Shown here piece by piece: positions 1 through 5,986 of a stretch of 9,923 nt of DNA. The DNA is taken from assembly GCA_964534315.1 (NCBI GenBank), contig CAZHOV010000197.1, positions 1 through 9,923 on the forward strand, given 5' to 3'. The number at the start of each line of letters is the position of its first letter. The stretch's first letter is position 1. A program made the translations under genes and the position numbers. Under the pieces are notes generated by a model that worked only from the letters and a program-made list of their open reading frames with translations, searched no databases and had not been told where the DNA came from. The DNA is from CAZHOV01 sp964534315. Lineage in GTDB: Bacteria > Bacteroidota > Bacteroidia > Chitinophagales > Saprospiraceae.

Positions 1-231
1 GGATACCCTGACACCTTGATACCTGGACACCTGGATACCTGGACACCTTGATACCCGGATACCCTGACACCCGGATACCCTGACACCTTGATACCCTGAC
101 ACCTTGTCACCTGGATACCCTGACACCTTGATACCTGGACACCTGGATACCTGGACACCTTGATACCTGGATACCCTGACACCCGGATACCCTGACACCT
201 TGATACCTGGACACCCGGATACCTTGATACC
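1..231. repeat. Octamer tandem array 1 (YKGAYACC units)
   Basis: There are 28 complete 8-bp units from position 8 onward, preceded by a 7-bp partial unit at the window edge, so the array probably continues outside. Most units fit YKGAYACC (ttgatacc, ctgacacc, tggacacc, tggatacc, cggatacc), with one ttgtcacc at 104-111. GATACC and GACACC units largely alternate, giving a 16-bp sub-period. Positions 1-95 match 113-207 with a single difference (56 versus 168), a 112-bp (14-unit) block duplication. The array decays at 232-243 and the thyA stop follows. The unit is not a multiple of three and I see no plausible protein in it. Confidence 0.97.
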
Positions 232-243
232 TTGTCCTCTTCC

Positions 244-1038
244 TCAAACCGCTACCTTTGCCTTTATATGCGGATGCGGATCATAACCTACAATTTCAAA
301 GTCTTCGTATTTAAAGTCAAAAATAGAAGTTACATTCGGATTGATCTTGATTTGGGGTAAAGGCCTTGGAGTTCTGGAAATTTGTAATTTGGCTTGTTCG
401 AGGTGGTTGGAGTAGAGGTGTACATCGCCGAAGGTGTGAACGAACGCTCCGGGTTGCAGGTTGCATACTTGCGCCATCATTAAGGTTAGCAGCGCATAAG
501 AAGCAATATTAAATGGTACACCCAAAAAAACATCAGCAGATCGCTGATAGAGTTGACAGGAAAGCTTCCCGTTGGCAACATAAAATTGGAATAATGCATG
601 GCATGGACTCAACGCCATTTCCTCTAATTCTCCAACATTCCATGCACTAATAATAATGCGTCTGGAGTCTGGATTGTTCATAATTAAATCTACTGCACGG
701 CTTATTTGGTCAACAGAGGTACCGTCTTTTCTTCTCCAGCTTCGCCATTGCTTGCCGTACACCGGACCAAGGTCTCCGTTCTCATCGGCCCATTCGTTCC
801 AGATCCGAACACCATTTTCCTGCAGATATTTGACATTGGTATCGCCATCCAGAAACCACAATAGCTCGTGAATAATGGATTTTACGTGCAACTTCTTAGT
901 CGTGACCAAGGGAAAACCATCTGCAAGATCAAACCGCATCTGATAACCAAAAACGCTTAAGGTTCCTGTTCCTGTACGATCCCCTTTTTCTAAACCATGC
1001 TCAAGAATATGCTCTAATAAATCCAAATACTGCCGCAT
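244..1038 (-). CDS. thyA: Thymidylate synthase (ThyA type)
   Basis: This enzyme methylates dUMP to dTMP using 5,10-methylenetetrahydrofolate and releases dihydrofolate; it is cytosolic and homodimeric in the family. At 264 residues it has the same length as E. coli ThyA and aligns without gaps over the recognisable motifs. The nucleophile Cys146 sits in a SPCHALFQFY motif. The phosphate-binding arginines Arg21, Arg126, Arg127 and Arg166 are present, as are Asp169, Asn177, His207 and Tyr209. The ATG at 1038 starts the conserved MRQYLDLL N-terminus. A Bacteroidota-type -7 box lies 35 bp upstream. The gene is divergent from the START-domain gene, 124 bp away. Its 3' end is abutted by octamer array 1 with no visible terminator hairpin. 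In many bacteria folA follows thyA; whether it lies beyond the array cannot be seen. It appears intact. Confidence 0.98.
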   Translation of the reverse strand: MRQYLDLLEHILEHGLEKGDRTGTGTLSVFGYQMRFDLADGFPLVTTKKLHVKSIIHELLWFLDGDTNVKYLQENGVRIWNEWADENGDLGPVYGKQWRSWRRKDGTSVDQISRAVDLIMNNPDSRRIIISAWNVGELEEMALSPCHALFQFYVANGKLSCQLYQRSADVFLGVPFNIASYALLTLMMAQVCNLQPGAFVHTFGDVHLYSNHLEQAKLQISRTPRPLPQIKINPNVTSIFDFKYEDFEIVGYDPHPHIKAKVAV

Positions 1039-1072
1039 TCTAAATTTTTTGTGTTAAATTATTCTTAGAAGA

Positions 1073-1080
1073 CAAATTTA
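1073..1080 (-). promoter_or_regulatory. Putative -7 element of the thyA promoter
   Basis: Read on the minus strand this is TAAATTTG, an exact match to the TAnnTTTG -7 consensus of the Bacteroidota primary sigma factor, 35 bp before the thyA ATG. I do not find a clear TTG -33 element at the expected 17-23 bp spacing, so the call rests on the -7 box and its position. No equally good box was found for the divergent START-domain gene. Confidence 0.45.
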
Positions 1081-1162
1081 GTTAATGAAATGAAATATCT
1101 TGCATAAGAATTAGTTCTGTTTTTAAGTTACTAACATCTTATTCACATTAATCTAGATCTAA

Positions 1163-1828
1163 ATGATTAAACCCCTATATTTTATTCATTTTATTTTTTC
1201 ATCGCTCTATTTTATGCCTATTCTTGCCCAGGAAAATGGCTGGGAATTGAAAAAAGAAGAAGATGGCATCAAGGTTTTCTTTAAAGAGTCTGATCAAAGC
1301 AAAATTAAAGAATTGCGGATTACTTTTTCTGTAAAGTCTTCCCTCAATACGATGATCGCTGTACTAAAGGATATTGAGGCATTCCCAGAATGGATATTTA
1401 AATGTGAAGAAGCGCGAATGGTCGAAAAGATTTCAGAAAAAGAACTTTACTATTATAGTACTATGAATTTCCCATGGCCTTTAACTGACCGGGACGCCAT
1501 TTCTTATTCCACTTTCCGCCAGGACCCGGTTACAAAAACTATCTACACCGAAAATATTGCAGCACCTGCTAAGGAACCTGAGCGGAAGGATATGGTCCGC
1601 ATCGAAACAATGGAAATACGCTGGAAAATTGTCCCCAAAAAAGATGGTACTGTCTTGGTCGATTACTTCCTCCTCTCCGATCCGGGCGGCTCCATCCCGG
1701 CCTGGCTCATCAATTTTGCCATCGACCGGGGCCCCGTTCAATCCATGAAGGCTTTCCGCGAGATGCTCAATTTGGAGAAATACCAAACCATCGCCCAAAA
1801 ATATGTCGAAGAACTCAATGTGCAATGA
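1163..1828 (+). CDS. Secreted START-domain (StAR-related lipid transfer) protein
   Basis: The 221-residue product has an N-terminal signal peptide (hydrophobic stretch about residues 5-22, likely cleaved after ILA22), followed by one START-like lipid-binding domain spanning about 27-205. Family hallmarks are the opening W-E-L-K-K-x-x-D-G-I-K-V pattern (27-38), the D-I-E-x-F-P-E-W segment (70-77), PWPLTDRD (104-111), DPGGSIP (173-179) with W181 following, and a C-terminal amphipathic helix around 190-215. START domains hold a single hydrophobic ligand in a helix-grip cavity; the ligand here cannot be told. The signal peptide suggests a periplasmic or outer-membrane-facing role (inference). The ATG at 1163 follows an A-rich leader. 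The final residues NVQ and the TGA stop are encoded by the AATGTGC heptamer array, so the original C-terminus may have been altered. It has no operon partner. Confidence 0.88.
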   Translation: MIKPLYFIHFIFSSLYFMPILAQENGWELKKEEDGIKVFFKESDQSKIKELRITFSVKSSLNTMIAVLKDIEAFPEWIFKCEEARMVEKISEKELYYYSTMNFPWPLTDRDAISYSTFRQDPVTKTIYTENIAAPAKEPERKDMVRIETMEIRWKIVPKKDGTVLVDYFLLSDPGGSIPAWLINFAIDRGPVQSMKAFREMLNLEKYQTIAQKYVEELNVQ

Positions 1829-1879
1829 GCAATGTGCAATGTGCAATGAAGAATGTGCAATGTGCAATGAAGAATGAAT
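1817..1879. repeat. Heptamer tandem array (AATGTGC)
   Basis: Nine contiguous 7-bp units are present: AATGTGC, AATGAGC, AATGTGC, AATGTGC, AATGAAG, AATGTGC, AATGTGC, AATGAAG, AATGAAT. The first two units lie inside the end of the START-domain gene. The stop codon TGA (1826-1828) is read from unit 2, a variant carrying GAG in place of GTG. Units 3-5 and 6-8 repeat the same order (GTGC, GTGC, GAAG), a 21-bp second-order repeat. Confidence 0.95.
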
Positions 1880-1881
1880 TT

Positions 1882-1912
1882 AAGGGTTGAAAATCTTCGA
1901 TTTTCAACCCTT
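1882..1912. other. Perfect 14-bp hairpin at the edge of octamer array 2
   Basis: Arms 1882-1895 (AAGGGTTGAAAATC) and 1899-1912 (GATTTTCAACCCTT) are exact reverse complements around a TTC loop. It lies 53 bp after the START-domain stop and could end its transcript, but no T-tract follows; the octamer array follows instead. The right arm runs directly into the first ACCCTTGT unit. The left-arm AAGGGT is therefore complementary to the ACCCTT core of every unit in the array. Confidence 0.75.
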
Positions 1913-2229
1913 GTACCCTTGTACCCTTGTACCCTTGTACCCTTGTACCCTTGTACCCTTGNNNNNNNNNNNNNNNNNNNNNNNNNNNNNNNNNNNNNNN
2001 NNNNNNNNNNNNNNNNNNNNNNNNNNNNNNNNNNNNNNNNNNNNNNNNNNNNNNNNNNNNNACCCTTGTACCCTTGTACCCTTGTACCCTTGTACCCTTG
2101 TACCCTTGTACCCTTGCACCCTTGCACCCTTGAACCCTTGAACCCTTGAACCCTTGTACCCTTGAACCCTTGCACCCTTGAACCCTTGAACCCTTGAACC
2201 CTTGAACCCTTGAACCCTTGAACCCTTGA
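1907..2229. repeat. Octamer tandem array 2 (ACCCTTGN), interrupted by an assembly gap
   Basis: Before the gap there are six complete ACCCTTGT units plus a 7-base partial one; after it 21 complete units run from 2062 to 2229. The first seven bases are invariant in every unit and only the eighth varies. After the gap it is T in the first six units, then C, C, A, A, A, T, A, C, and finally A in the last seven. True length is unknown because of the Ns. This array, the heptamer array and the hairpin account for the gene-free stretch 1829-2282, apart from about 50 bp of AT-rich leader before the decarboxylase gene. Apparent reading frames through it only encode an 8-residue repeat and are not credible genes. 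Confidence 0.97.
1962..2061. other. Assembly gap (100 N)
   Basis: Exactly 100 unknown bases lie inside octamer array 2. Both flanks are the same unit in the same orientation, so the gap is best read as an unresolved, length-unknown part of the array. One hundred Ns is a common placeholder for a gap of unknown size. Confidence 0.95.
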
Positions 2230-2240
2230 ATATAACTTTC
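2210..2240 (+). promoter_or_regulatory. Possible promoter of the UbiD-family gene, -33 supplied by the array
   Basis: TAACTTTC at 2233-2240 matches the TAnnTTTG -7 consensus at all fixed positions but the last and lies 42 bp before the ATG. A TTG at 2210-2212, part of an octamer unit, is 20 bp upstream, inside the 17-23 bp spacing known for Bacteroidota promoters. Because every unit contains TTG, a -33 candidate recurs every 8 bp. This is sequence inference only. Confidence 0.3.
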
Positions 2241-2282
2241 TTCCCTTTTTCTTGTTTAATTATTCTAAAAAATTACAAGAAA

Positions 2283-4109
2283 ATGAGTTATCCTAGTTTA
2301 AACGCATGTGTTCAGGACTTAGAGAAAAATGGTATGTTATTGAGGATCAAAGAAGAAGTAGATCCCGATCTTGAAATTGCTGAGATTCACCGTCGGATAT
2401 TTGACCAACAAGGACCGGCTATTTTATTCGAAAAGGTAAAGGGAAGTCCATTTCCCGCCGTCTCAAATATATATGGTACATATGAACGTACCGAATTTAT
2501 TTTTCGCCATACGTTGGAGAAGGTAAAAAAAGTGGTGGAGTTAAAAGTTGACCCGACCCGCTTTTTTCAAAAACCACTTCGCTACCTTTCGGCTCCGTTT
2601 ACCGCCTTATCAGCTTTGCCGCGAAGGCGACGTATCACCGCCCCCATATTACATGGCACCACTACGGTTGACCAGCTACCGCTGATCAAATCATGGCCGG
2701 ATGACGGGGGAGCTTTTGTCACCCTCCCACAGGTATTTACCCTCCCTCCTAATGATCAGAATATCATGCACAGCAATATCGGCATGTACCGGATACAGCT
2801 TTCAGGAAATGAGTATGAGCTCAATAAAGAGATCGGCATGCATTACCAACTGCATAGGGGTATTGGCGTGCATCACACCATGTATAACCAATCAGATGAG
2901 CCTTTTAGAGCTACCGTTTTTATCGGAGGCCCTCCTTCGCATGCTTTTGCAGCCATTATGCCGCTGCCCGAAGGCTTGACGGAATTGACTTTTGCCGGCA
3001 TGATGGGGGGACGAAGGTTTGGATATGTAAAACAAAACGGACATATTTTATCAGCTGATGCTGATTTTTGTATCACCGGGATCATTAGAAAGAACGAAAA
3101 AAAACCGGAGGGTCCATTCGGAGATCACCTGGGTTACTACAGTCTACAGCACGACTTCCCGGTAATGGAAGTTGAAAATGTTTACTACCGAAAGGATGCG
3201 ATCTGGCATTTTACGGTTGTCGGAAGGCCCCCCCAGGAAGATTCTAGCTTTGGCTATCTAATCCATCAATTGGTCAAAGAATTAACTACCCAGGAATTTC
3301 CAGGGGTAGAAGAGATCAATGCGGTGGATGCTGCAGGTGTCCATCCCTTACTTTTAGCCATTGGCTCGGAGAGATATATGCCTTTCAGAGAGCGCAAACC
3401 CGAGGAAATTCTCACCCAGGCTAACCGGATTATCGGTAGCGGTCAAACCTCATTGGCAAAATTCCTTTTTATCGCCGCCTCTGGAGATGCTGCCGGATTA
3501 ACCACCAAAAATATCCCTCAATACTTCAACCATATCCTAGAGCGGGTCGACTGGACGAGAGACCTCCATTTTCAAACCAAAACAACCATCGACACCCTCG
3601 ATTATTCCGGTACGGGATGGAATGCAGGATCAAAGGTTATTGTAGCTTGCTGCGGAGATCCTATCCGCAAGTTGACCACAACGCTCCCCGATAATTTACA
3701 GCTGCCTTCCGGTTTTGATCGGCCACGCTTCGTTCAACCCGGAATAATGGTGATCGATGCACCAGAGTTTGACAATTACGGAGTTCAACAGCGCATAATC
3801 TCCAATTTAACCGACCATCTCAGCCGGTCCGATTTTCAGGGAATCCCTTTGATCATTTTGGCTGATGACAGCGAGTTTACCGCTGCGAATACCAATAACT
3901 TTGTATGGGTCACCTTCACCCGGGCTAATCCCTCACACGATATTTACGGCGTCCATGCCTTCACTGAATTCAAACACTGGGGATGCAAAGGTCCGCTGGT
4001 CATAGATGCCAGAAAAAAACCTCACCATGCCCCCGAGCTGGTCACCGACAGAAAAGTGATGGAACGCGTAGATGAGATTTTGGGACGCCGTAACACCGTA
4101 ACACCGTAA
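2283..4109 (+). CDS. UbiD-family prenylated-FMN-dependent decarboxylase
   Basis: The 608-residue product is a full-length UbiD-fold protein, longer than E. coli UbiD (about 497). UbiD enzymes use prenyl-FMN, made by UbiX, to add or remove carboxyl groups on aromatic or unsaturated acids. Visible signatures are the cofactor/metal-binding stretch NIGMYRIQ (165-172), where Asn165 and Arg170 have the spacing of Asn168 and Arg173 of fungal Fdc1, and the family motif EGPFGDHLGYYS (276-287), whose Glu276 and Asp281 correspond to the catalytic acidic pair. The substrate is not evident; a menaquinone-pathway role, a common annotation for such genes in this phylum, is possible but unproven. No ubiX or men/mqn gene lies nearby. 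ATG 2283 was chosen over TTG 2226 because the longer form would begin inside the octamer array and adds 19 non-family residues. The last residues (NTVTP) and the TAA come from a TAACACCG repeat. Confidence 0.93.
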   Translation: MSYPSLNACVQDLEKNGMLLRIKEEVDPDLEIAEIHRRIFDQQGPAILFEKVKGSPFPAVSNIYGTYERTEFIFRHTLEKVKKVVELKVDPTRFFQKPLRYLSAPFTALSALPRRRRITAPILHGTTTVDQLPLIKSWPDDGGAFVTLPQVFTLPPNDQNIMHSNIGMYRIQLSGNEYELNKEIGMHYQLHRGIGVHHTMYNQSDEPFRATVFIGGPPSHAFAAIMPLPEGLTELTFAGMMGGRRFGYVKQNGHILSADADFCITGIIRKNEKKPEGPFGDHLGYYSLQHDFPVMEVENVYYRKDAIWHFTVVGRPPQEDSSFGYLIHQLVKELTTQEFPGVEEINAVDAAGVHPLLLAIGSERYMPFRERKPEEILTQANRIIGSGQTSLAKFLFIAASGDAAGLTTKNIPQYFNHILERVDWTRDLHFQTKTTIDTLDYSGTGWNAGSKVIVACCGDPIRKLTTTLPDNLQLPSGFDRPRFVQPGIMVIDAPEFDNYGVQQRIISNLTDHLSRSDFQGIPLIILADDSEFTAANTNNFVWVTFTRANPSHDIYGVHAFTEFKHWGCKGPLVIDARKKPHHAPELVTDRKVMERVDEILGRRNTVTP

Positions 4110-4114
4110 CGCCG
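4083..4114. repeat. Short octamer array (TAACACCG) over the 3' end of the decarboxylase gene
   Basis: Three units, 4091-4098, 4099-4106 and 4107-4114 (the last TAACGCCG), are preceded by a partial ACGCCG unit. The first three bases of the third unit are the in-frame TAA stop of the upstream gene. Because the unit is 8 bp and contains TAA, three successive units present that stop in all three frames. Confidence 0.85.
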
Positions 4115-4138
4115 ATCTGCCGTTATAGCGTTTTCATA

Positions 4139-4399
4139 TTACCTCCTTCCCCACAAGCTCAATACGCCTCTGCCGCGTTGATTGTTTTTGGTATCATACC
4201 AGAATACGACTTTGGCAATGATGCGCTTGTTGCCTTTCAGATTGATCACCCGGGACGCTCCGCCGGCGCGAATATTTTGTCTTAGGGATACTTCCTGTAC
4301 AGAGCCATCGCGGAAATGTACTACACATCGGCGCATATTGATGGAAGAGTGCAACACCTTAAATTGCAATGATTGAAGTTTGTTTTTTTCATTCCCCAT
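4139..4399 (-). CDS. Small conserved beta-rich protein, possibly an N-terminally truncated domain
   Basis: The 86-residue product carries the pattern F-R-D-G-S-x-Q-E-V-x-L-R (29-40), I-R-A-G-G-A-S-R-V-I-N-L-K-G-N-K-R-I-I (43-61) and V-x-F-W-Y-D-T (65-70), ending in LWGRR. I recognise this as the C-terminal part of a widespread secreted, beta-rich domain resembling DUF2541-type proteins, whose function is not established. As I recall the family, members usually carry about 50 more N-terminal residues: a signal peptide and a W-x-x-L-G-x-R-x-V-type strand. Those are absent here. In-frame stops (TGA, TAA, TGA) lie immediately upstream of the ATG at 4399, and the other two minus-strand frames back to about 4480 do not supply the missing part. 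It may be a short family form or a decayed remnant. It converges on the decarboxylase gene (29 bp between stops) and is divergent from the methyltransferase gene, 61 bp away. Confidence 0.55.
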   Translation of the reverse strand: MGNEKNKLQSLQFKVLHSSINMRRCVVHFRDGSVQEVSLRQNIRAGGASRVINLKGNKRIIAKVVFWYDTKNNQRGRGVLSLWGRR

Positions 4400-4460
4400 T
4401 CATTCCGATTATCAAGAAACCCGTATTTTGGACTTTCATTTTTCAAAGGATTCATTTTCA

Positions 4461-5843
4461 ATGGCAGAACAACGACACCTCCCCTCCCCTTTCGTTGCCC
4501 GGATGCAGCAACAGCTTGGGGAAGACTATGATAGGTTCGAAAACACTTTAAATTCCGCTTCTCCGGTTAGTATTCGTCTCCATTTTCAGAAGAAAATTAA
4601 ACAGCGAGAAAATACTGGAAAAGTAAAATGGAATACTAACGGAGTATATTTAAAAGAACGGCCTAGCTTCACGCTAGATCCTCTATTTCACGCCGGCGCT
4701 TATTATGTGCAGGAAGCTTCCTCTATGGCTCTTGAATATGTCGTCAAGCAGCTCATCGGCCCAAAAGAGCACGCCATAAAAATGCTTGATCTTTGTGCCG
4801 CTCCGGGCGGAAAGACCACTTTGTTGACGCAATTCCTTGCACCCGGAGGCCTATTAGTGGCCAATGAAGTGATCAATTCAAGGGTAGGACCACTCAAAGA
4901 AAACATTATCAAATGGGGGATTCCCAGGGTATTGGTAGCCAACCACGACCCCAAGGATTACATTAATCTCAAAGGTTTTTTCGATTTGGTGGTAGTTGAT
5001 GCGCCTTGCTCCGGAGAAGGGCTATTCAGAAAAGATCCCAAAGCTGTCGGAGAATGGTCAGAAAAAAACGTACAGCTCTGTTCAGCAAGGCAACGACGCA
5101 TATTGCAGGATGCGGCGCCTTTGGTCAAACCTGGTGGCTTTCTCATTTACAGCACCTGTACCTATAACAACCTGGAAAATATCAATAACGCTGAATGGCT
5201 AGCAGAATCCGTTGATTTTCGAAGTATTAAGCTTTATCCTCCCTCAGATTGGGGATTAATTGAGCGAACAGCAGGGGCAATATATGGCTACCAGTTTTAT
5301 CCACATTTAGTAAAAGGAGAAGGTTTTTTTGTCGCTGCATTCCAAAAAGATCCTGAGTCACCTTTTAAGCCCCCAAAAGAAAAAAGGAAAAGTGGCCCGG
5401 AGCGTCGGTTTACGCCTCTTCCAAAAAAGTTGAGCGGGCAACTAACAGAATGGATAGCATCTCCTGAAGACTTTTCCTTTTGGGTAACTCCAAAAGAAAA
5501 GGTTGTTGCCATTCCGAATGACATTGATAAGGAGGTCATGCTAATAGAAGGAGCTTTGAGAAAGATTAAACTTGGCATCGACATAGGAACGTTCAAGCGG
5601 ACTCAATTTATCCCTGCTCATGAATTAGCGTTAAGTACCATCATCCGATCCGACCTTCCCTCAATAGAGCTGAACAGGGAGCAAGCTATCCAATATTTGA
5701 GAAAAGAAGATTTTAAAACACCTAACCTTCCTAAAGGCTGGTTGTTAGCCACTTACCAGGGGTTAAACCTCGGCTGGATCAAAGAGCTCGGCCATCGGTT
5801 CAACAATTACTATCCGAAAGAATGGAGGATCCGTATGAAGTGA
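4461..5843 (+). CDS. RsmF-like rRNA (cytosine-C5) methyltransferase, NOL1/NOP2/Sun family
   Basis: This 460-residue SAM-dependent enzyme is expected to methylate cytosine C5 in rRNA; the E. coli relative RsmF modifies 16S C1407, and the same target here is inference. Residues about 1-95 form the N-terminal RNA-binding part. The Rossmann methyltransferase core follows, with SAM-binding motif I DLCAAPGGKTT (110-120), motif IV DAPCSGEG (180-187, Cys183) and motif VI YSTCTYN (230-236, Cys233). Both family cysteines are intact: the motif VI Cys is the nucleophile and the motif IV Cys aids product release. A Lys/Arg/Pro-rich linker (about 315-340) leads to a C-terminal PUA-like region ending with an LGW-x(5)-GHRFNNYYPKEWRIR-type segment typical of RsmF rather than RsmB. 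ATG 4461 was chosen because upstream in-frame codons back to TTG 4380 encode non-family residues and overlap the divergent gene. TATTTTGG at 4424-4431 is a weak -7 candidate. The gene ends in a strong terminator. Confidence 0.9.
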   Translation: MAEQRHLPSPFVARMQQQLGEDYDRFENTLNSASPVSIRLHFQKKIKQRENTGKVKWNTNGVYLKERPSFTLDPLFHAGAYYVQEASSMALEYVVKQLIGPKEHAIKMLDLCAAPGGKTTLLTQFLAPGGLLVANEVINSRVGPLKENIIKWGIPRVLVANHDPKDYINLKGFFDLVVVDAPCSGEGLFRKDPKAVGEWSEKNVQLCSARQRRILQDAAPLVKPGGFLIYSTCTYNNLENINNAEWLAESVDFRSIKLYPPSDWGLIERTAGAIYGYQFYPHLVKGEGFFVAAFQKDPESPFKPPKEKRKSGPERRFTPLPKKLSGQLTEWIASPEDFSFWVTPKEKVVAIPNDIDKEVMLIEGALRKIKLGIDIGTFKRTQFIPAHELALSTIIRSDLPSIELNREQAIQYLRKEDFKTPNLPKGWLLATYQGLNLGWIKELGHRFNNYYPKEWRIRMK

Positions 5844-5904
5844 ACGGTAAGCGGGGAGCAGTGAACCGATCGGTTCACTGCTCCCCGCTTACTGTCACTT
5901 TTTT
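5844..5904 (+). terminator. Rho-independent terminator with an unusually long perfect stem
   Basis: Positions 5847-5892 are a perfect 46-nt palindrome (23 bp per arm, centre CCGATCGG, no unpaired loop). With one G-U pair the stem extends to 5844-5895, about 26 bp. Six Ts follow at 5899-5904. It begins directly after the methyltransferase stop and separates it from the symporter gene. The stem is longer and cleaner than a typical intrinsic terminator, so it may also be a palindromic repeat element. Confidence 0.85.
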
Positions 5905-5986
5905 ATCGTTTTTTTTTCATTAAGTAAAAGAAAGGTAATACCTTAACGGGCTGTAAAAAAATATTGAAAATCCAATAAATTATAAA

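Noticed and set aside
1..231. Array 1 as a CRISPR array
   Set aside because: Units are 8 bp and contiguous, with no 25-40 bp direct repeats separated by unique spacers and no cas genes.
1481..1867. Antisense frame of 128 codons opposite the START-domain gene
   Set aside because: It begins in the heptamer array, has no recognisable domain and mirrors a clearly coding gene.
1738..2175. Open frames on both strands through array 2, encoding repeats such as YKGTRVQG or LVPLYPCT
   Set aside because: The 8-bp unit lacks stops, so frames stay open automatically; they contain Ns and have no start context, family match or non-repeat body.
2226..2282. Upstream TTG start for the UbiD-family gene
   Set aside because: It would begin inside an octamer unit and add 19 residues without family similarity; ATG 2283 begins the conserved N-terminus.
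4107..4125. Possible bidirectional terminator between the decarboxylase and the small minus-strand gene (TAACG ... CGTTA)
   Set aside because: Arms are only 5 bp around a 9-base loop, and the left arm is part of the TAACACCG repeat; too weak to call.
4123..4150. Strong Shine-Dalgarno-like AAGGAGG on the minus strand followed by ATG
   Set aside because: It overlaps the end of the small gene, and the frame it serves is only M-K-T-L then stop. This phylum does not rely on Shine-Dalgarno sites, so it is most likely chance.
4380..4460. Upstream TTG start for the methyltransferase
   Set aside because: It adds 27 residues unlike the family and overlaps the divergent small gene; ATG 4461 fits better.
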